Of a DNA stretch of 64,000 bases, positions 52,727 to 61,342 are shown piece after piece. Under the pieces are notes generated by a model, which saw nothing but the letters and a program-made list of their open reading frames with translations, was not told where the DNA came from and made no database searches. Source of the stretch: DASUPK01 sp963736685 (GTDB lineage: Bacteria; Actinomycetota; Thermoleophilia; Solirubrobacterales; 70-9); NCBI GenBank assembly GCA_963736685.1, contig CAVTPZ010000017.1, positions 233,306 through 297,305 of the forward strand, written 5' to 3'. The stretch's first letter is position 1. Each line of letters starts with the position of its first letter. A program made the position numbers and the translations under genes.

Positions 52727-53317
52727 CTAGGAGAGGGATTGCCTTCCCGTCAGCGCCTTGCCGAGGGTCACCTCATCGGCGTGCTCGAGATCGGCGCCGA
52801 CCGGCAGGCCGCTGGCCAGCCTGGTGACCGTCACGCGATCCCGAAGCGCATCGGCGATGTGCAGCGCGGTCGCCTCTCCGGTCGTGGTCGGGTTCGTCGC
52901 AAGCACGACCTCCTTGATGTCACCGTTGACCCGCTCGATCAGCTCGGCGATCCGCAGGTCCTCGGGGTCGATCCCGTCGATCGGGGAGAGCGCGCCGCCG
53001 AGCACGTGGTAGAGGCCGCGGTACTCGCCGGTCCGCTCGAAGGGGATCACGTCGGCCGGCTCCTCGACCACGCAGATCACCGACTGGTCCCGGCGCGTGT
53101 CCTCGCAGATGCGACAGCGCGGGCCCTCCGCAAGGTTGAAGCAGACCTCGCAGAGGCCGACCTTCTCCTTCACCTCGCGGATCGCATCGGATAGGCCGAG
53201 GGCGTCCTCATCGCTCGCCCGCAGGATGTGGAATGCGAGCCGCTGCGCGGTGCGCTGCCCGATTCCCGGCAGCTTCGAGAGCTCCGTGATCAGCTGGCTG
53301 ATCGGTCCCGCATACAT
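52727..53317 (-). CDS. recR: Recombination protein RecR
   Basis: 196 aa. N-terminal helix-hairpin-helix (LSKLPGIGQRTAQRLAFHIL), C4 zinc finger (CEVCFNLAEGPRCRICED, about residues 55-72), TOPRIM domain (ICVVEEPADVIPFERTGEYR, GALSPIDGIDPEDLRI) and a Walker-like C-terminal part. It acts with RecO/RecF in loading RecA during gap repair. It sits in the usual dnaX-ybaB-recR order, interrupted by a secreted-protein gene. Confidence 0.97.
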   Translation of the reverse strand: MYAGPISQLITELSKLPGIGQRTAQRLAFHILRASDEDALGLSDAIREVKEKVGLCEVCFNLAEGPRCRICEDTRRDQSVICVVEEPADVIPFERTGEYRGLYHVLGGALSPIDGIDPEDLRIAELIERVNGDIKEVVLATNPTTTGEATALHIADALRDRVTVTRLASGLPVGADLEHADEVTLGKALTGRQSLS

Positions 53318-53361
53318 GAGGTCAGCCTAGCCGTGGCGCAGGGCGGGTCCCGGCTCCACCG

Positions 53362-53919
53362 CTAGAGGGCCGGGCACTCCATCGTGCCCAGCACGGGAGC
53401 GCCGCCGTTGTTCCCGTACACGGCGTTGAAGCCCTCTCCGCCCGTCTGGGAGTCGGTGTGATGCCGCCCGTCCGTGGTGACGTAGCTGATCGTGTAGGTC
53501 ACCGGTATCGGTCCTTCCTGGTGGCAGACACCGAACCTGAAGCGGCGCGCCCCCGGCTTCCTCCAGAGCTGGTCTGTGAACGTCTCGGTCCCGGAGGGAC
53601 CGAGATCTTCACTCTTGGTGATCCTCGATTTCGTGATCCCATTCCCGTTCGGGGTGCTCGTGGTGCTTGTGCCGCGACTGCCGAAGACGTAGAGGTCGAA
53701 GTCGGTGCCGAAGTCGCCGCCGGACCAGGTCAGCGTGGCGCGGACGAGTGAGACCGGCTTCTTGCAGCTCTTCTTGTGGACCGGGACGCCGTGGACCCTG
53801 CATGTCTTGGCCTTCACTGCGATGGGGCTCGAGGCAGCGGCGGTGGCGGTGACTCCCGCGGCCATGACGAGGAGCGCCGCGGCGACTGCCAGGCGGAACC
53901 CTCCCCTCCTGCCTCTCAT
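53362..53919 (-). CDS. Secreted RATLTWS-family protein, copy 3 (with Cys/Lys linker)
   Basis: 185 aa from ATG 53919, whose A is shared with the ybaB stop (TGATG), so translation is coupled to ybaB. Signal peptide (LAVAAALLVMAAGVTATAA), a short linker with HKKSCKKP, then RATLTWSGGDFGTDFDLYVF ... SGTETFTDQLW ... FRFGVCHQE ... SYVTTDGRHHTDSQTGG and a final ECPAL. It lies between ybaB and recR inside the replication-repair operon. Function unknown. Confidence 0.82.
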   Translation of the reverse strand: MRGRRGGFRLAVAAALLVMAAGVTATAAASSPIAVKAKTCRVHGVPVHKKSCKKPVSLVRATLTWSGGDFGTDFDLYVFGSRGTSTTSTPNGNGITKSRITKSEDLGPSGTETFTDQLWRKPGARRFRFGVCHQEGPIPVTYTISYVTTDGRHHTDSQTGGEGFNAVYGNNGGAPVLGTMECPAL

Positions 53920-54254
53920 CACATCCCCGGCAACCCGGGAAGGCCGCCGCCTCCGAGGCCGCCCGCGATGCCGCCCATGCGGTTCGCCGCCAGCTCCTGG
54001 GCCGACCGGAGCGCCTCGTTGACCGCCGCGGCGACCATGTCCTGGAGCATGTCGACGTCCTCGGGATCGACGGCCTCCGGCGAGATCGCGATCTCGCGGA
54101 GCTGCATGTCGCCGGTCATCGTCACCTTCACCATGCCGCCGCCGGCGCTCGCCTCGACGATCTCGCTCTTGAGCTGCTCCTGGGCCTTGGCCATCTCGGC
54201 CTGCATCTGCTGAGCCTGCTTGAGCAGCTGGTTCATGTTGGGTCCCTGCGGCAT
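53919..54254 (-). CDS. ybaB: YbaB/EbfC nucleoid-associated protein
   Basis: 111 aa. MNQLLKQAQQMQAEMAKAQE (N-terminal helix) and VEASAGGGMVKVTMTGDMQL ... SPEAVDPEDVDMLQDMV define the YbaB/EbfC family, small dimers that bind DNA. A Gly-rich tail follows. Its start overlaps the dnaX stop by one base and its stop overlaps the start of the secreted-protein gene downstream. Confidence 0.95.
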   Translation of the reverse strand: MPQGPNMNQLLKQAQQMQAEMAKAQEQLKSEIVEASAGGGMVKVTMTGDMQLREIAISPEAVDPEDVDMLQDMVAAAVNEALRSAQELAANRMGGIAGGLGGGGLPGLPGM

Positions 54255-55972
54255 CAGCCTGCCTCGCTTTCACGCGCGTCGTCGTCGGGTACGACCTCCG
54301 TCGCGTCGAAGTTGTCCTTGATCATGTCGACCAGATCATCCTCGCTGACCTCGGCGGATGTCTCCGGCGCGGCCTGCTCCTCTTCCCCCTCGATCAGCTC
54401 ATAGGTGGGCCGCAGCCGGGTGCCGACGATCAGGGTGATCGCCTCGGCCATCCGCTCGACGTTGACCGAGGACTCGGCCTTCTTCTTGTTGAACTTCGCC
54501 GAAGAGGGGAAGCCGACTTGGAGCATCGACCGCTCCTCGTCGATCCCCAGCGGGCGGGCTTCGTCGAACAACGTCGAGAGCATCGCGGAGCCGGAGTCCC
54601 TGAAGTGACCCACGATCGCGGGCCACGCCTCGACGACGCGGTCGATCTCCACGGTCGCTGTTGCCACCGAGGCCTCGGCGTCGGGCTCCGGATCCTCCGA
54701 GGCGGGCTGCTCCACGGGCGTCGGCGCCGGGGAAGCGTTCTCCGCAGGCGGGCCCGGCGCTGGGGACTCAGCTTGAGCTCCGCTGCGGGAGCCTGCTGAG
54801 CCCGCTTCCCCGGCCCCGCCGCCGGTCAAGCGCGACTCCAGGGACTCGATTCGGCGCAGCAGGGCCTCGCGCGACGAATCCAGCGATGGCGTTGCCACCT
54901 TGAGCAGGGCGACTTCGAGGGTCAGGCGCGGGTCGTCGCCTTCTCTCATCGCGGACACCGCCGAGCTCAGCGAATCGATTGCGCCCACCAGCTTCGCGTC
55001 ATCCATCTTCTTTGCCTGTTCCGCGAGGCGCTCGGGTTGCGCGACCGTGACCGTGAAGGACTCGGGGACCTGCCCGGTCGCACGGGTGACGAGCAGCTGA
55101 CGCAGGTGGGCGATCAGGTCTCTGGCGAACTGGCCCGGGTCGCGGCCCGAGCGGGACAGGCGCTCAACCGCTTCCAGCGCCGCCTTCGCGTCGCCGGTCG
55201 CCAGGGCATCCGTCGTGTCGAAGAGGAGCTCTGCGTCGGCTACTCCCAAGACTTCCACGACTTCGTCGGTCGTGACCGAGTCGCCGCCGAACGCGACAAG
55301 CTGGTCAAGCGTTCCCAAGGCGTCGCGAAAGCTCCCTGTTGCCGACCGCGAGATCAGGGTCACAGCGCCTTCTTCGATCTCGATCGACTCGGCGTCGGCG
55401 ACTCGCTTGACCACCTCGGCGATCTGCTCCAGCGAGGGGCGCTGGAAGTCGAAGCGCTGGCAACGGTCGACGATCGTGGCCATCACCTTCTGCGGCTCGG
55501 TGGTCGCCAGGACGAAGACCGTGTTCGGAGGCGGCTCCTCGAGCGTCTTCAGGAAGGCGTTCCAGGCCTCCTTGGTGAGCATGTGGGCCTCGTCCAGGAT
55601 GTAGACCTTCCAGCGCCCGGCGGCGGGAGCGAAGCCGACGCGCTCCCGCAGCTCCCGGATGTCGTCGACCGAGCGGTTGGAGGCGGCGTCCATCTCGATC
55701 ACGTCGAGCGAGGTCCCCGCCGCGATCGTCAGACAGGACTCGCACTCGCCGCAGGGCGTCAGGGTGGGGCCGTTCACGCAGTTGAGCGACAGGGCGAGGA
55801 TCTTCGCCATGGAGGTCTTGCCGGTTCCGCGCGAGCCGACGAACAGGTAGGCGTGATGGACGCGCTCCTTCTCCACGGCATTGGAGAGGGTGCGCACGAT
55901 GTGCTCCTGCCCGACCACCTCCGAGAAGCTCTGGGGGCGGTGGCGACGATAGAGAGAGGCGGATTCGGCCAC
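54254..55972 (-). CDS. dnaX: DNA polymerase III subunit gamma/tau
   Basis: 572 aa, clamp-loader ATPase. Walker A GSRGTGKTSMAKIL (about residue 47), zinc motif with CVNG...CGECESC, Walker B/sensor YILDEAHMLTKEAWNAFLK, then domain III and a Pro/Ala/Glu-rich linker (about 390-445) before a tau-like C-terminal part. It loads the beta clamp in replication. First gene of dnaX-ybaB-(secreted)-recR. Confidence 0.96.
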   Translation of the reverse strand: MAESASLYRRHRPQSFSEVVGQEHIVRTLSNAVEKERVHHAYLFVGSRGTGKTSMAKILALSLNCVNGPTLTPCGECESCLTIAAGTSLDVIEMDAASNRSVDDIRELRERVGFAPAAGRWKVYILDEAHMLTKEAWNAFLKTLEEPPPNTVFVLATTEPQKVMATIVDRCQRFDFQRPSLEQIAEVVKRVADAESIEIEEGAVTLISRSATGSFRDALGTLDQLVAFGGDSVTTDEVVEVLGVADAELLFDTTDALATGDAKAALEAVERLSRSGRDPGQFARDLIAHLRQLLVTRATGQVPESFTVTVAQPERLAEQAKKMDDAKLVGAIDSLSSAVSAMREGDDPRLTLEVALLKVATPSLDSSREALLRRIESLESRLTGGGAGEAGSAGSRSGAQAESPAPGPPAENASPAPTPVEQPASEDPEPDAEASVATATVEIDRVVEAWPAIVGHFRDSGSAMLSTLFDEARPLGIDEERSMLQVGFPSSAKFNKKKAESSVNVERMAEAITLIVGTRLRPTYELIEGEEEQAAPETSAEVSEDDLVDMIKDNFDATEVVPDDDARESEAG

Positions 55973-56055
55973 GAATCGAGTCTATCCGCCCCCCTGGGCG
56001 GGTCAGGACGCCAGCCCCGTGCGGCCCCGGAAACTCCGGGGGTTAGCCTTTTCGC

Positions 56056-56385
56056 GTGGCCTACGACGAAGCGCTCGCCGCCCGCATTCGCGAGGTTCTG
56101 TCCGCCCGCACCGACGCCTCCGAGCGCAAGATGTTCGGCGGCGTCGCCTTCATGGTCGCGGGAAACATGGCCTGCGGCGTGCTGGGCGAGGATCTGATCG
56201 TGCGGCTGGGCGAGGAGGAGGCCGAGAGGGCGCTGGCCGAGGACGGGGTCCGCCCCTTCGATTTCACGGGCCGGCCGATGAGGACGACGGTCTACGTCTC
56301 GCCGGAGCGGACAGCCGATGAGGAGGGGCTGGCGGAATGGGTCGAGGCCGGCGCGGACTACGCCGCATCGCTGCCGCCGAAGTAG
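56056..56385 (+). CDS. TfoX N-terminal-domain protein
   Basis: 109 aa, GTG start. RKMFGGVAFMVAGNMACGVL and a following acidic helix, then GRPMRTTVYVSPE, match the TfoX_N domain. In Gammaproteobacteria TfoX regulates competence; stand-alone TfoX_N proteins in actinobacteria have no known role. Confidence 0.88.
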   Translation: MAYDEALAARIREVLSARTDASERKMFGGVAFMVAGNMACGVLGEDLIVRLGEEEAERALAEDGVRPFDFTGRPMRTTVYVSPERTADEEGLAEWVEAGADYAASLPPK

Positions 56386-56391
56386 CGGCGA

Positions 56392-56751
56392 TCAGGTGCA
56401 GCTGATCCCGAGGTCCGCGGCGACGGTCTTCGGGACCTGGGCGTAGAGGCTCGAGCAGTCGAAGCTGCTGCCGGCGGTGACGAAGCGCCAATGGCCGACG
56501 GCCTTCCGGACGACGGTCACGCCGTTGCTCGCGAACGGATTGCAGTCCTTGGGCCCGGGCCGGAAGGAGACCGAGCCCCATTTCGGCTTCTTCGTCTCGG
56601 TGGAGACACGCACGCGCGCGCATTTCGCCGGCAGGTCCACCACCCGCGCGATCCGCACCTTCTCCTTGTGGGACGGCTTCCGGTCGGCGTTCGCGACCCC
56701 CGCGACGAGAAAGACGGCTGCCGCGACGCCGGCGAAGGTGATCGCACGCAC
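56392..56751 (-). CDS. Small secreted cysteine-containing protein
   Basis: 119 aa with a signal peptide (ITFAGVAAAVFLVAGVANA) and four cysteines (KCARV, KDCNPF, FDCSSL and the C-terminal SCT), likely two disulfides. No family recognised. Its 3' end lies 6 nt from the convergent TfoX gene. Confidence 0.65.
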   Translation of the reverse strand: MRAITFAGVAAAVFLVAGVANADRKPSHKEKVRIARVVDLPAKCARVRVSTETKKPKWGSVSFRPGPKDCNPFASNGVTVVRKAVGHWRFVTAGSSFDCSSLYAQVPKTVAADLGISCT

Positions 56752-56793
56752 GCCGCGGAGCCTACAGCCGCTGCATACGGAAGCCTGCCGGTG

Positions 56794-57348
56794 CTACTTC
56801 TTCTTGCACTTCTTGGCCGCGACCGCCGAGCGCTTCTTCTTCTTGCACTTCTTCTTGGCCGTCGTGGTGGTTCCGGTGCCGACACCGATTCCCTTCAGGG
56901 CGACCTTCAGCGGGGCTCCGGACGGGCTGGTCGTCGTGCTCAGGCTGCCAGTCTTGGTACCGCCGGACGTCGGCTTGAAGGTGACCTGGAGGGTGCAGAC
57001 GTCCTGGCTGCTGGCGAACATCGACGTCACCAGGACTCCGCCTCGAGCGTTGCAACCGTCCGTGTCGGGCACGATCGCGAAGCCGACGCCAGCCGTCGTG
57101 ATGGGGCCGTAGCTGTGGATACCGCCCGGCGGATTTGTGCAAAAGAAAGCGGGAAAACCAGTGTCCGCGCTGCACGTAGCCACCAGCGCGAAGGTCTGCG
57201 GATCGCTCGTGGTCCCGACGCTCCGGCTGCCGAAATCCTGGCTCGGCCTATCCCAGGCATCGGCCGCGTTCGCCGCTGGGGCGGCCACCGCCAGCATCGT
57301 CCCGCCCAGCAGCACAGCGCAGATGGCTCTACTCAAGCTCCGTCTCAC
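56794..57348 (-). CDS. Secreted ASH/choice-of-anchor-like protein with KKCKK tail
   Basis: 184 aa. Signal peptide (AICAVLLGGTMLAVAAPAAN), a beta-sandwich of the ASPM-SPD2-Hydin/choice-of-anchor D type (DFGSRSVGTTSDPQTFALVA ... VCTLQVTFKPTSGGTKTGSL) with several cysteines, and a terminal KKKCKKKKRSAVAAKKCKKK. The tail is nearly the same as at the end of the protein at 36841. It is upstream of the small secreted gene at 56392, same strand. Confidence 0.78.
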   Translation of the reverse strand: MRRSLSRAICAVLLGGTMLAVAAPAANAADAWDRPSQDFGSRSVGTTSDPQTFALVATCSADTGFPAFFCTNPPGGIHSYGPITTAGVGFAIVPDTDGCNARGGVLVTSMFASSQDVCTLQVTFKPTSGGTKTGSLSTTTSPSGAPLKVALKGIGVGTGTTTTAKKKCKKKKRSAVAAKKCKKK

Positions 57349-57543
57349 GTCGTTCTCCCTCGTTCGCTTGTATCGCCGCGACCTGGACCGGGCCCGGGCG
57401 TGAACGACACCCTATTTCGACGGAGGACGCGGGTGCATCGGGGATTTTCCGTAGATCTCGGCGCGAGATCGCAGGCAAGAACGATGGACCGTGCACCCAT
57501 CCTCGAGACGAGGCTCCCGGGCGTGTCCGCCGCTTTTGGCTCG

Positions 57544-57640
57544 GGCCAGGCTTGCCTGCATCACATGTCGGCTACCGCTTAAGGCTGCTTCCTTCCGGAC
57601 CTGACCTGATTCACAGGCCGACACTGCGCAGGACCTGGCC
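57544..57640 (-). ncRNA. ffs: Signal recognition particle RNA (4.5S type)
   Basis: The minus strand carries the highly conserved SRP domain IV sequence, the complement of GGCTGCTTCCTTCCGGAC at 57583-57600 (GUCCGGAAGGAAGCAGCC in the RNA), which binds Ffh. Flanking arms pair in nested order: 57544-57550 with 57634-57640, 57555-57559 with 57628-57632, and 57566-57572 with 57617-57623. The predicted RNA is about 97 nt. It sits near dnaX, as in many bacteria. The end points are estimated from the pairing. Confidence 0.88.
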
Positions 57641-57804
57641 GTCAACGCCGCCTGTGGCGACCCGGCCCCGAGGGCCGGTCCCTTGTCAGGGAATTCAGCT
57701 CCGCTTGAGCGGGTTGCGGATTACAGGGCACCGCTAATTCCCCGCCTAGCACGGTCCGCGTTGCAGTCTAGTGGCGGGGCTTCATTTATTGGCCGAATCA
57801 GCCG
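57641..57804. other. Intergenic region upstream of the SRP RNA and pilB-like gene
   Basis: 164 nt between divergent ffs and the ATPase gene. CCGGCCC-CGA-GGGCCGG (about 57662-57678) is a perfect 7-bp stem. No coding sequence or tRNA pattern was found. Promoters for both directions are expected here, but no consensus boxes are clear. Confidence 0.4.
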
Positions 57805-59559
57805 ATGTATGGGGGGATGAACCCCAACGCGATGAACCCTGCGGCCGCGCTGGACGTTCCCGGCCTCGTGCCGCCGAGCGGCACCGGCGATCCCACGCGC
57901 CGCCTCGGCGACGTCGCGGTCGACCTCGGAATGGCCGATCGCGAGCTCGTCGAGCGCGTCATGGCCGAAGAGAGGGAGGCGAACCGGCCGGTGGGCGCCC
58001 TGCTCGTGGAGAGCGGCATCATCGACGCGGATCAGCTGGCCAGAATTCTCGCCGAGCGCAACTCGCTTCCGTACGTCGACCTGAACAGCTTCGAGGTGGA
58101 CCAGGGCGCCGCGAACGTGGTCGACGCGGCGGAGGCCCGCCGCTACGGGACAATCCCGATCGCCTTCCTGGATGACGGCGGCCTGCTGGTCGCGACGGCC
58201 GATCCCTCCAATGTCCTCGGCCCGGACAACATCGCCATGGCGACCGGCTACGAGGTCAAGCGAGCCGTCGCCACGCCTGACGCGATCAGCGCCTTGATCA
58301 CCCGGCTCACGGGGTTGAGCGGCTCGGTCACGGAGATCGAGGAGCAGAGTGACGGTCTCGACCAGGGCGAGGTGGTGCAGCTCCACGCATCGGCGAAGCA
58401 GGCGCCGGTCGTCAAGCTCGTCCACTCAGTCATCGCCGACGCAGTCAACCGCGGTGCCTCCGACATCCACTTCGACCCCCGGCGCGAGGCGATGCAGGTC
58501 CGCTACCGGGTGGACGGCGTCATGATCGATTCGACCACGGTCCCCAACAATCTTGTGCCCGGGCTCGTCTCCCGCATCAAGATCATGGCCGAGCTCGATA
58601 TCGCGGAGCGCCGGGTCCCCCAGGATGGCCGCGTCGCGCTCGAGGTCGACGGCCGCCATATCGACATCCGGGTCGCAGTCCTTCCCGTGATCCGTGGCGA
58701 GTCGATCGTCATGCGCATCCTCGACAAGGACCGGGTGGTCCTCAACCTCGACTCGCTCGGCATGCGCGAGGAGGATCAGCGGCTGGTGCTCGACGCGGTC
58801 GGGCAGATTCAGGGAGCGGTCCTTGCCACCGGCCCCACCGGCACCGGCAAGACAACCACTTTGTATGCACTGCTTCGTGAGCTCAACACGCCCGACCGAA
58901 CCCTGATCAGCATCGAGGACCCGGTCGAGTACGAGGTCGACGGGGTCAAGCAGATCCACGTCAACCAGGGCGCCGGGGTCACATTCGCCTCGGGCCTGCG
59001 ATCGATGGTTCGCTCCGATCCCGATGCGCTGATGGTCGGGGAGATCCGCGACCGCGAGACCGCCCAGGTGGCGATGGAGGCCGCCCTCACCGGCCACCTC
59101 GTCCTCTCGACCCTGCACACGAACAGCGCGGCGATCACCGCCGCCCGGCTGATCGACATGGGCGTCGAGCCCTTCCTGATCGCGTCGGGGATCCGCTGCA
59201 TCATCGGCCAGCGCCTCGCCCGCCGGCTCTGCGACGCATGCAAGCGTCCCGCCGAGCCCTCGAGCGCCGAGCTGGCCGCCCTGGGTTCGTTGAAGGAGGG
59301 CGTGCCCACCACCGTCTATGAGCCCGAGGGCTGCGTGAGCTGCATTCAGACCGGCTATCGCGGGCGCGTCGGCCTCTACGAGGTCATGACCCTGACCGAG
59401 GAGCTGCGTGGCCTGATCGTCGCCAAGGCGGCGAGCGGCGACATCGAGGCGGCCGCCGTGGCGTCCGGGATGCACCGCATGCGCGACGACGGGCTGGAGA
59501 AGGCCGCAGAGGGAATCACCTCGGTGGCCGAGGTCATGCGCGTCGTCGGCGACGCCTAG
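57805..59559 (+). CDS. PilB/GspE-type secretion or pilus ATPase
   Basis: 584 aa. The MshEN N-terminal domain (LGDVAVDLGMADRELVERVM ... LLVESGIIDADQLARIL) is followed by a hexameric ATPase: Walker A GPTGTGKTTTLYALL (about 342), Asp box ISIEDPVEYEVDGVKQIHVN, Walker B PDALMVGEIRD, His box GHLVLSTLHTNSA, and a C-terminal zinc C-x2-C pair (CDACKRP and CVSCIQTGYRGR). It drives type II secretion or type IV pilus assembly. No other pilus gene lies in the window downstream, so it is an orphan here. It starts 25 codons after a region with no clear ribosome site. Confidence 0.9.
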   Translation: MYGGMNPNAMNPAAALDVPGLVPPSGTGDPTRRLGDVAVDLGMADRELVERVMAEEREANRPVGALLVESGIIDADQLARILAERNSLPYVDLNSFEVDQGAANVVDAAEARRYGTIPIAFLDDGGLLVATADPSNVLGPDNIAMATGYEVKRAVATPDAISALITRLTGLSGSVTEIEEQSDGLDQGEVVQLHASAKQAPVVKLVHSVIADAVNRGASDIHFDPRREAMQVRYRVDGVMIDSTTVPNNLVPGLVSRIKIMAELDIAERRVPQDGRVALEVDGRHIDIRVAVLPVIRGESIVMRILDKDRVVLNLDSLGMREEDQRLVLDAVGQIQGAVLATGPTGTGKTTTLYALLRELNTPDRTLISIEDPVEYEVDGVKQIHVNQGAGVTFASGLRSMVRSDPDALMVGEIRDRETAQVAMEAALTGHLVLSTLHTNSAAITAARLIDMGVEPFLIASGIRCIIGQRLARRLCDACKRPAEPSSAELAALGSLKEGVPTTVYEPEGCVSCIQTGYRGRVGLYEVMTLTEELRGLIVAKAASGDIEAAAVASGMHRMRDDGLEKAAEGITSVAEVMRVVGDA

Positions 59560-60857
59560 GTCGCGGCTCGGCCAGAGACAGCGAGCTTCTCGATGAGATC
59601 AGCGGCTCGCTCGTTCCCGGGCGACGCCTGAAGCCTCTTCGATACGTCCGCGAGGCGGGAGGCGAGGTCACGGTCGGCGAGCAGCCGGTCGATCGCCGCC
59701 GGCAGATCCGCGTCCCCGAAGGTGTAGGTCGGGAGCCGGATTCCGAAACCGGTCTCGTCGATCCGCTGCGCGTTGTCGTGCTGGTCCCAGAAGATCGGCA
59801 GGACGACCATCGGCTTGCCGAAATGGAGGGACTCGGTGGTCGTGTTGTTGCCGCCATGGGTGATCACGAGATCGACCTGCGGCAGCACCGAGACCTGCGG
59901 CAGGAACTCCTCCCCCACCATGTTCTCGGCGAGCTCGTACTCCGCGTGCTGGGGGCCCTTCGAGACCACATAGCGATGCGGCGTCTCCGCGAGCACCTCC
60001 ACGAGCCTTCTCATCAGGGGCACGTCCCCGGAGCCCAGGGAGCCGAGGCTGACGTAGATCAGGGCGCCCTCGCGATCGGCGAGCTCGAGCGGCGGCGACC
60101 ACTCGGCGTCGGTGGTCCGGACGCTCGATTCGAGGTTCTGCCAGGCGGGCCCGAGCGGCGCCGAGCGCCGATAGTCCACCTCGCGGGGATAGATGTAGAG
60201 GTTGAGCCAGTCCGAGGTGTGGATCATCTCCCCCTCCTCGAGGGGCGGCGCTCCGCGCTCGACGCAGAACTCGCTGAAACTCGCCTGCATCTCGTCGATT
60301 GCGCTCCGGTACTCGCGGCGGTACTCCTCCCAGCTCGATGGGTCGGCGATGGGCAGGCCGGTGTAGGGAGGCGGCAGCTCGGGATCCTTGATCTCGAGCG
60401 GGTTGCAGGAGACGATCCGCACCCACGGCCGTCCGCTGGCGGGGATCGCCGGGAAGGAGCAGACGTTGTCCTCGACGATCGCGTCGGGCTGCAGCTCGTC
60501 GAAGATCTCGACCAGCCGCTCGTCGACGTACCTGGCCCCATCGAAAAGCGCCTCCCAGGTCGGCGCCATGAACTCACGAAGCTGGTCGAAGGTCGACTTC
60601 CTGAAGACGGGCGCGGTCTCCCGGATGAAGTCCTTCCAGAACTGCCCCGGCTCCTCCGGCACCTCAGGCGCCGGCGCGAGCCGCATCAGGCGCTCCTCGA
60701 ATCCCTTCTCCTCCAGGGTCCCGGCGAACGACTCCTCGATCACGAACACGACGCGATGCCCGCGCCGCCGCAGCACCTCGCCGATGCCGATGCAGTTGTT
60801 GGTCGGCCCAAAGGCGCCCTCAGGGAAGAAGACGATCGTCTTGCCGTCCGTGGCCAC
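59556..60857 (-). CDS. UDP-glycosyltransferase-like (MGT family) enzyme
   Basis: 433 aa, GT-B fold family 1 glycosyltransferase. N-terminal acceptor domain starts TIVFFPEGAFGPTNNCIGIG and includes DAIVEDNVCSFPA. The C-terminal donor domain has LIYVSLGSLGS and the signature FLPQVSVLPQVDLVITHGGN, TESLHFGKPMVVLPIFWDQH. Related enzymes glycosylate macrolides, sterols or small lipophilic molecules. It overlaps the pilB-like gene by 4 nt at its 3' end. Confidence 0.88.
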   Translation of the reverse strand: MATDGKTIVFFPEGAFGPTNNCIGIGEVLRRRGHRVVFVIEESFAGTLEEKGFEERLMRLAPAPEVPEEPGQFWKDFIRETAPVFRKSTFDQLREFMAPTWEALFDGARYVDERLVEIFDELQPDAIVEDNVCSFPAIPASGRPWVRIVSCNPLEIKDPELPPPYTGLPIADPSSWEEYRREYRSAIDEMQASFSEFCVERGAPPLEEGEMIHTSDWLNLYIYPREVDYRRSAPLGPAWQNLESSVRTTDAEWSPPLELADREGALIYVSLGSLGSGDVPLMRRLVEVLAETPHRYVVSKGPQHAEYELAENMVGEEFLPQVSVLPQVDLVITHGGNNTTTESLHFGKPMVVLPIFWDQHDNAQRIDETGFGIRLPTYTFGDADLPAAIDRLLADRDLASRLADVSKRLQASPGNERAADLIEKLAVSGRAAT

Positions 60858-60958
60858 GGCGCGAGTCTATGCCGAGCCGCCTGTCGATTTGAGCGCCGGC
60901 CCTTCGTCGTTAGGGTGAAGCGGCGAAACGCGCCGCCCTCGACAGAAGGAGCTCAGAG

Positions 60959-61342
60959 ATGAAGTACGCGTTCACGATCTACGGCGACGAGAGCCAGCGC
61001 GAGAGCGCCAGCGAGGAGGACCTGCAGGCGGTCTCCCAGGCGTATGGCGCGGTCACGCAGGAGATGAACGAGAAGGGTGTGTTCGTGGCGGGCGACGGCC
61101 TCTACCCGACGCAGACCGCGACGACCGTTCGAGTCCGGGGCGGCGACCGCGAGGTCACGGACGGTCCCTTCGCGGAGACCAAGGAGCAGCTCGGCGGCTT
61201 CTACGTGCTCGACGTCAAGGACCTCGACGAGGCGATCGAGTGGGCGGCCAAGATCCCGGGCTCGCAGTTCGGATCCGTCGAGATCCGCCCCGTGCTGGTC
61301 TACGACGAGGCGGGCAACCTGGTCGAGGAAGCGGCTGCCTGA
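60959..61342 (+). CDS. YCII-related DGPF protein
   Basis: 127 aa. The motif DGPFAETKEQLGGFYVLDVK and DEAIEWAAKIPG identify the DGPF/YCII family that is genetically linked to ECF42-type sigma factors. It may bind a small ligand. Its last codons overlap the adjacent sigma gene. Confidence 0.93.
   Translation: MKYAFTIYGDESQRESASEEDLQAVSQAYGAVTQEMNEKGVFVAGDGLYPTQTATTVRVRGGDREVTDGPFAETKEQLGGFYVLDVKDLDEAIEWAAKIPGSQFGSVEIRPVLVYDEAGNLVEEAAA

Noticed and set aside
51474..57348. Lys-rich KKCKK stretches as possible frameshift artefacts in AAG repeats
   Set aside because: They are in frame with both the signal peptide and the folded domain in several independent genes and always alternate Lys with single Cys in the same way.
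57641..57804. A tRNA gene next to the SRP RNA, as is common near dnaX
   Set aside because: No acceptor stem, T-loop GGTTCGA-type sequence or anticodon arm could be found on either strand.
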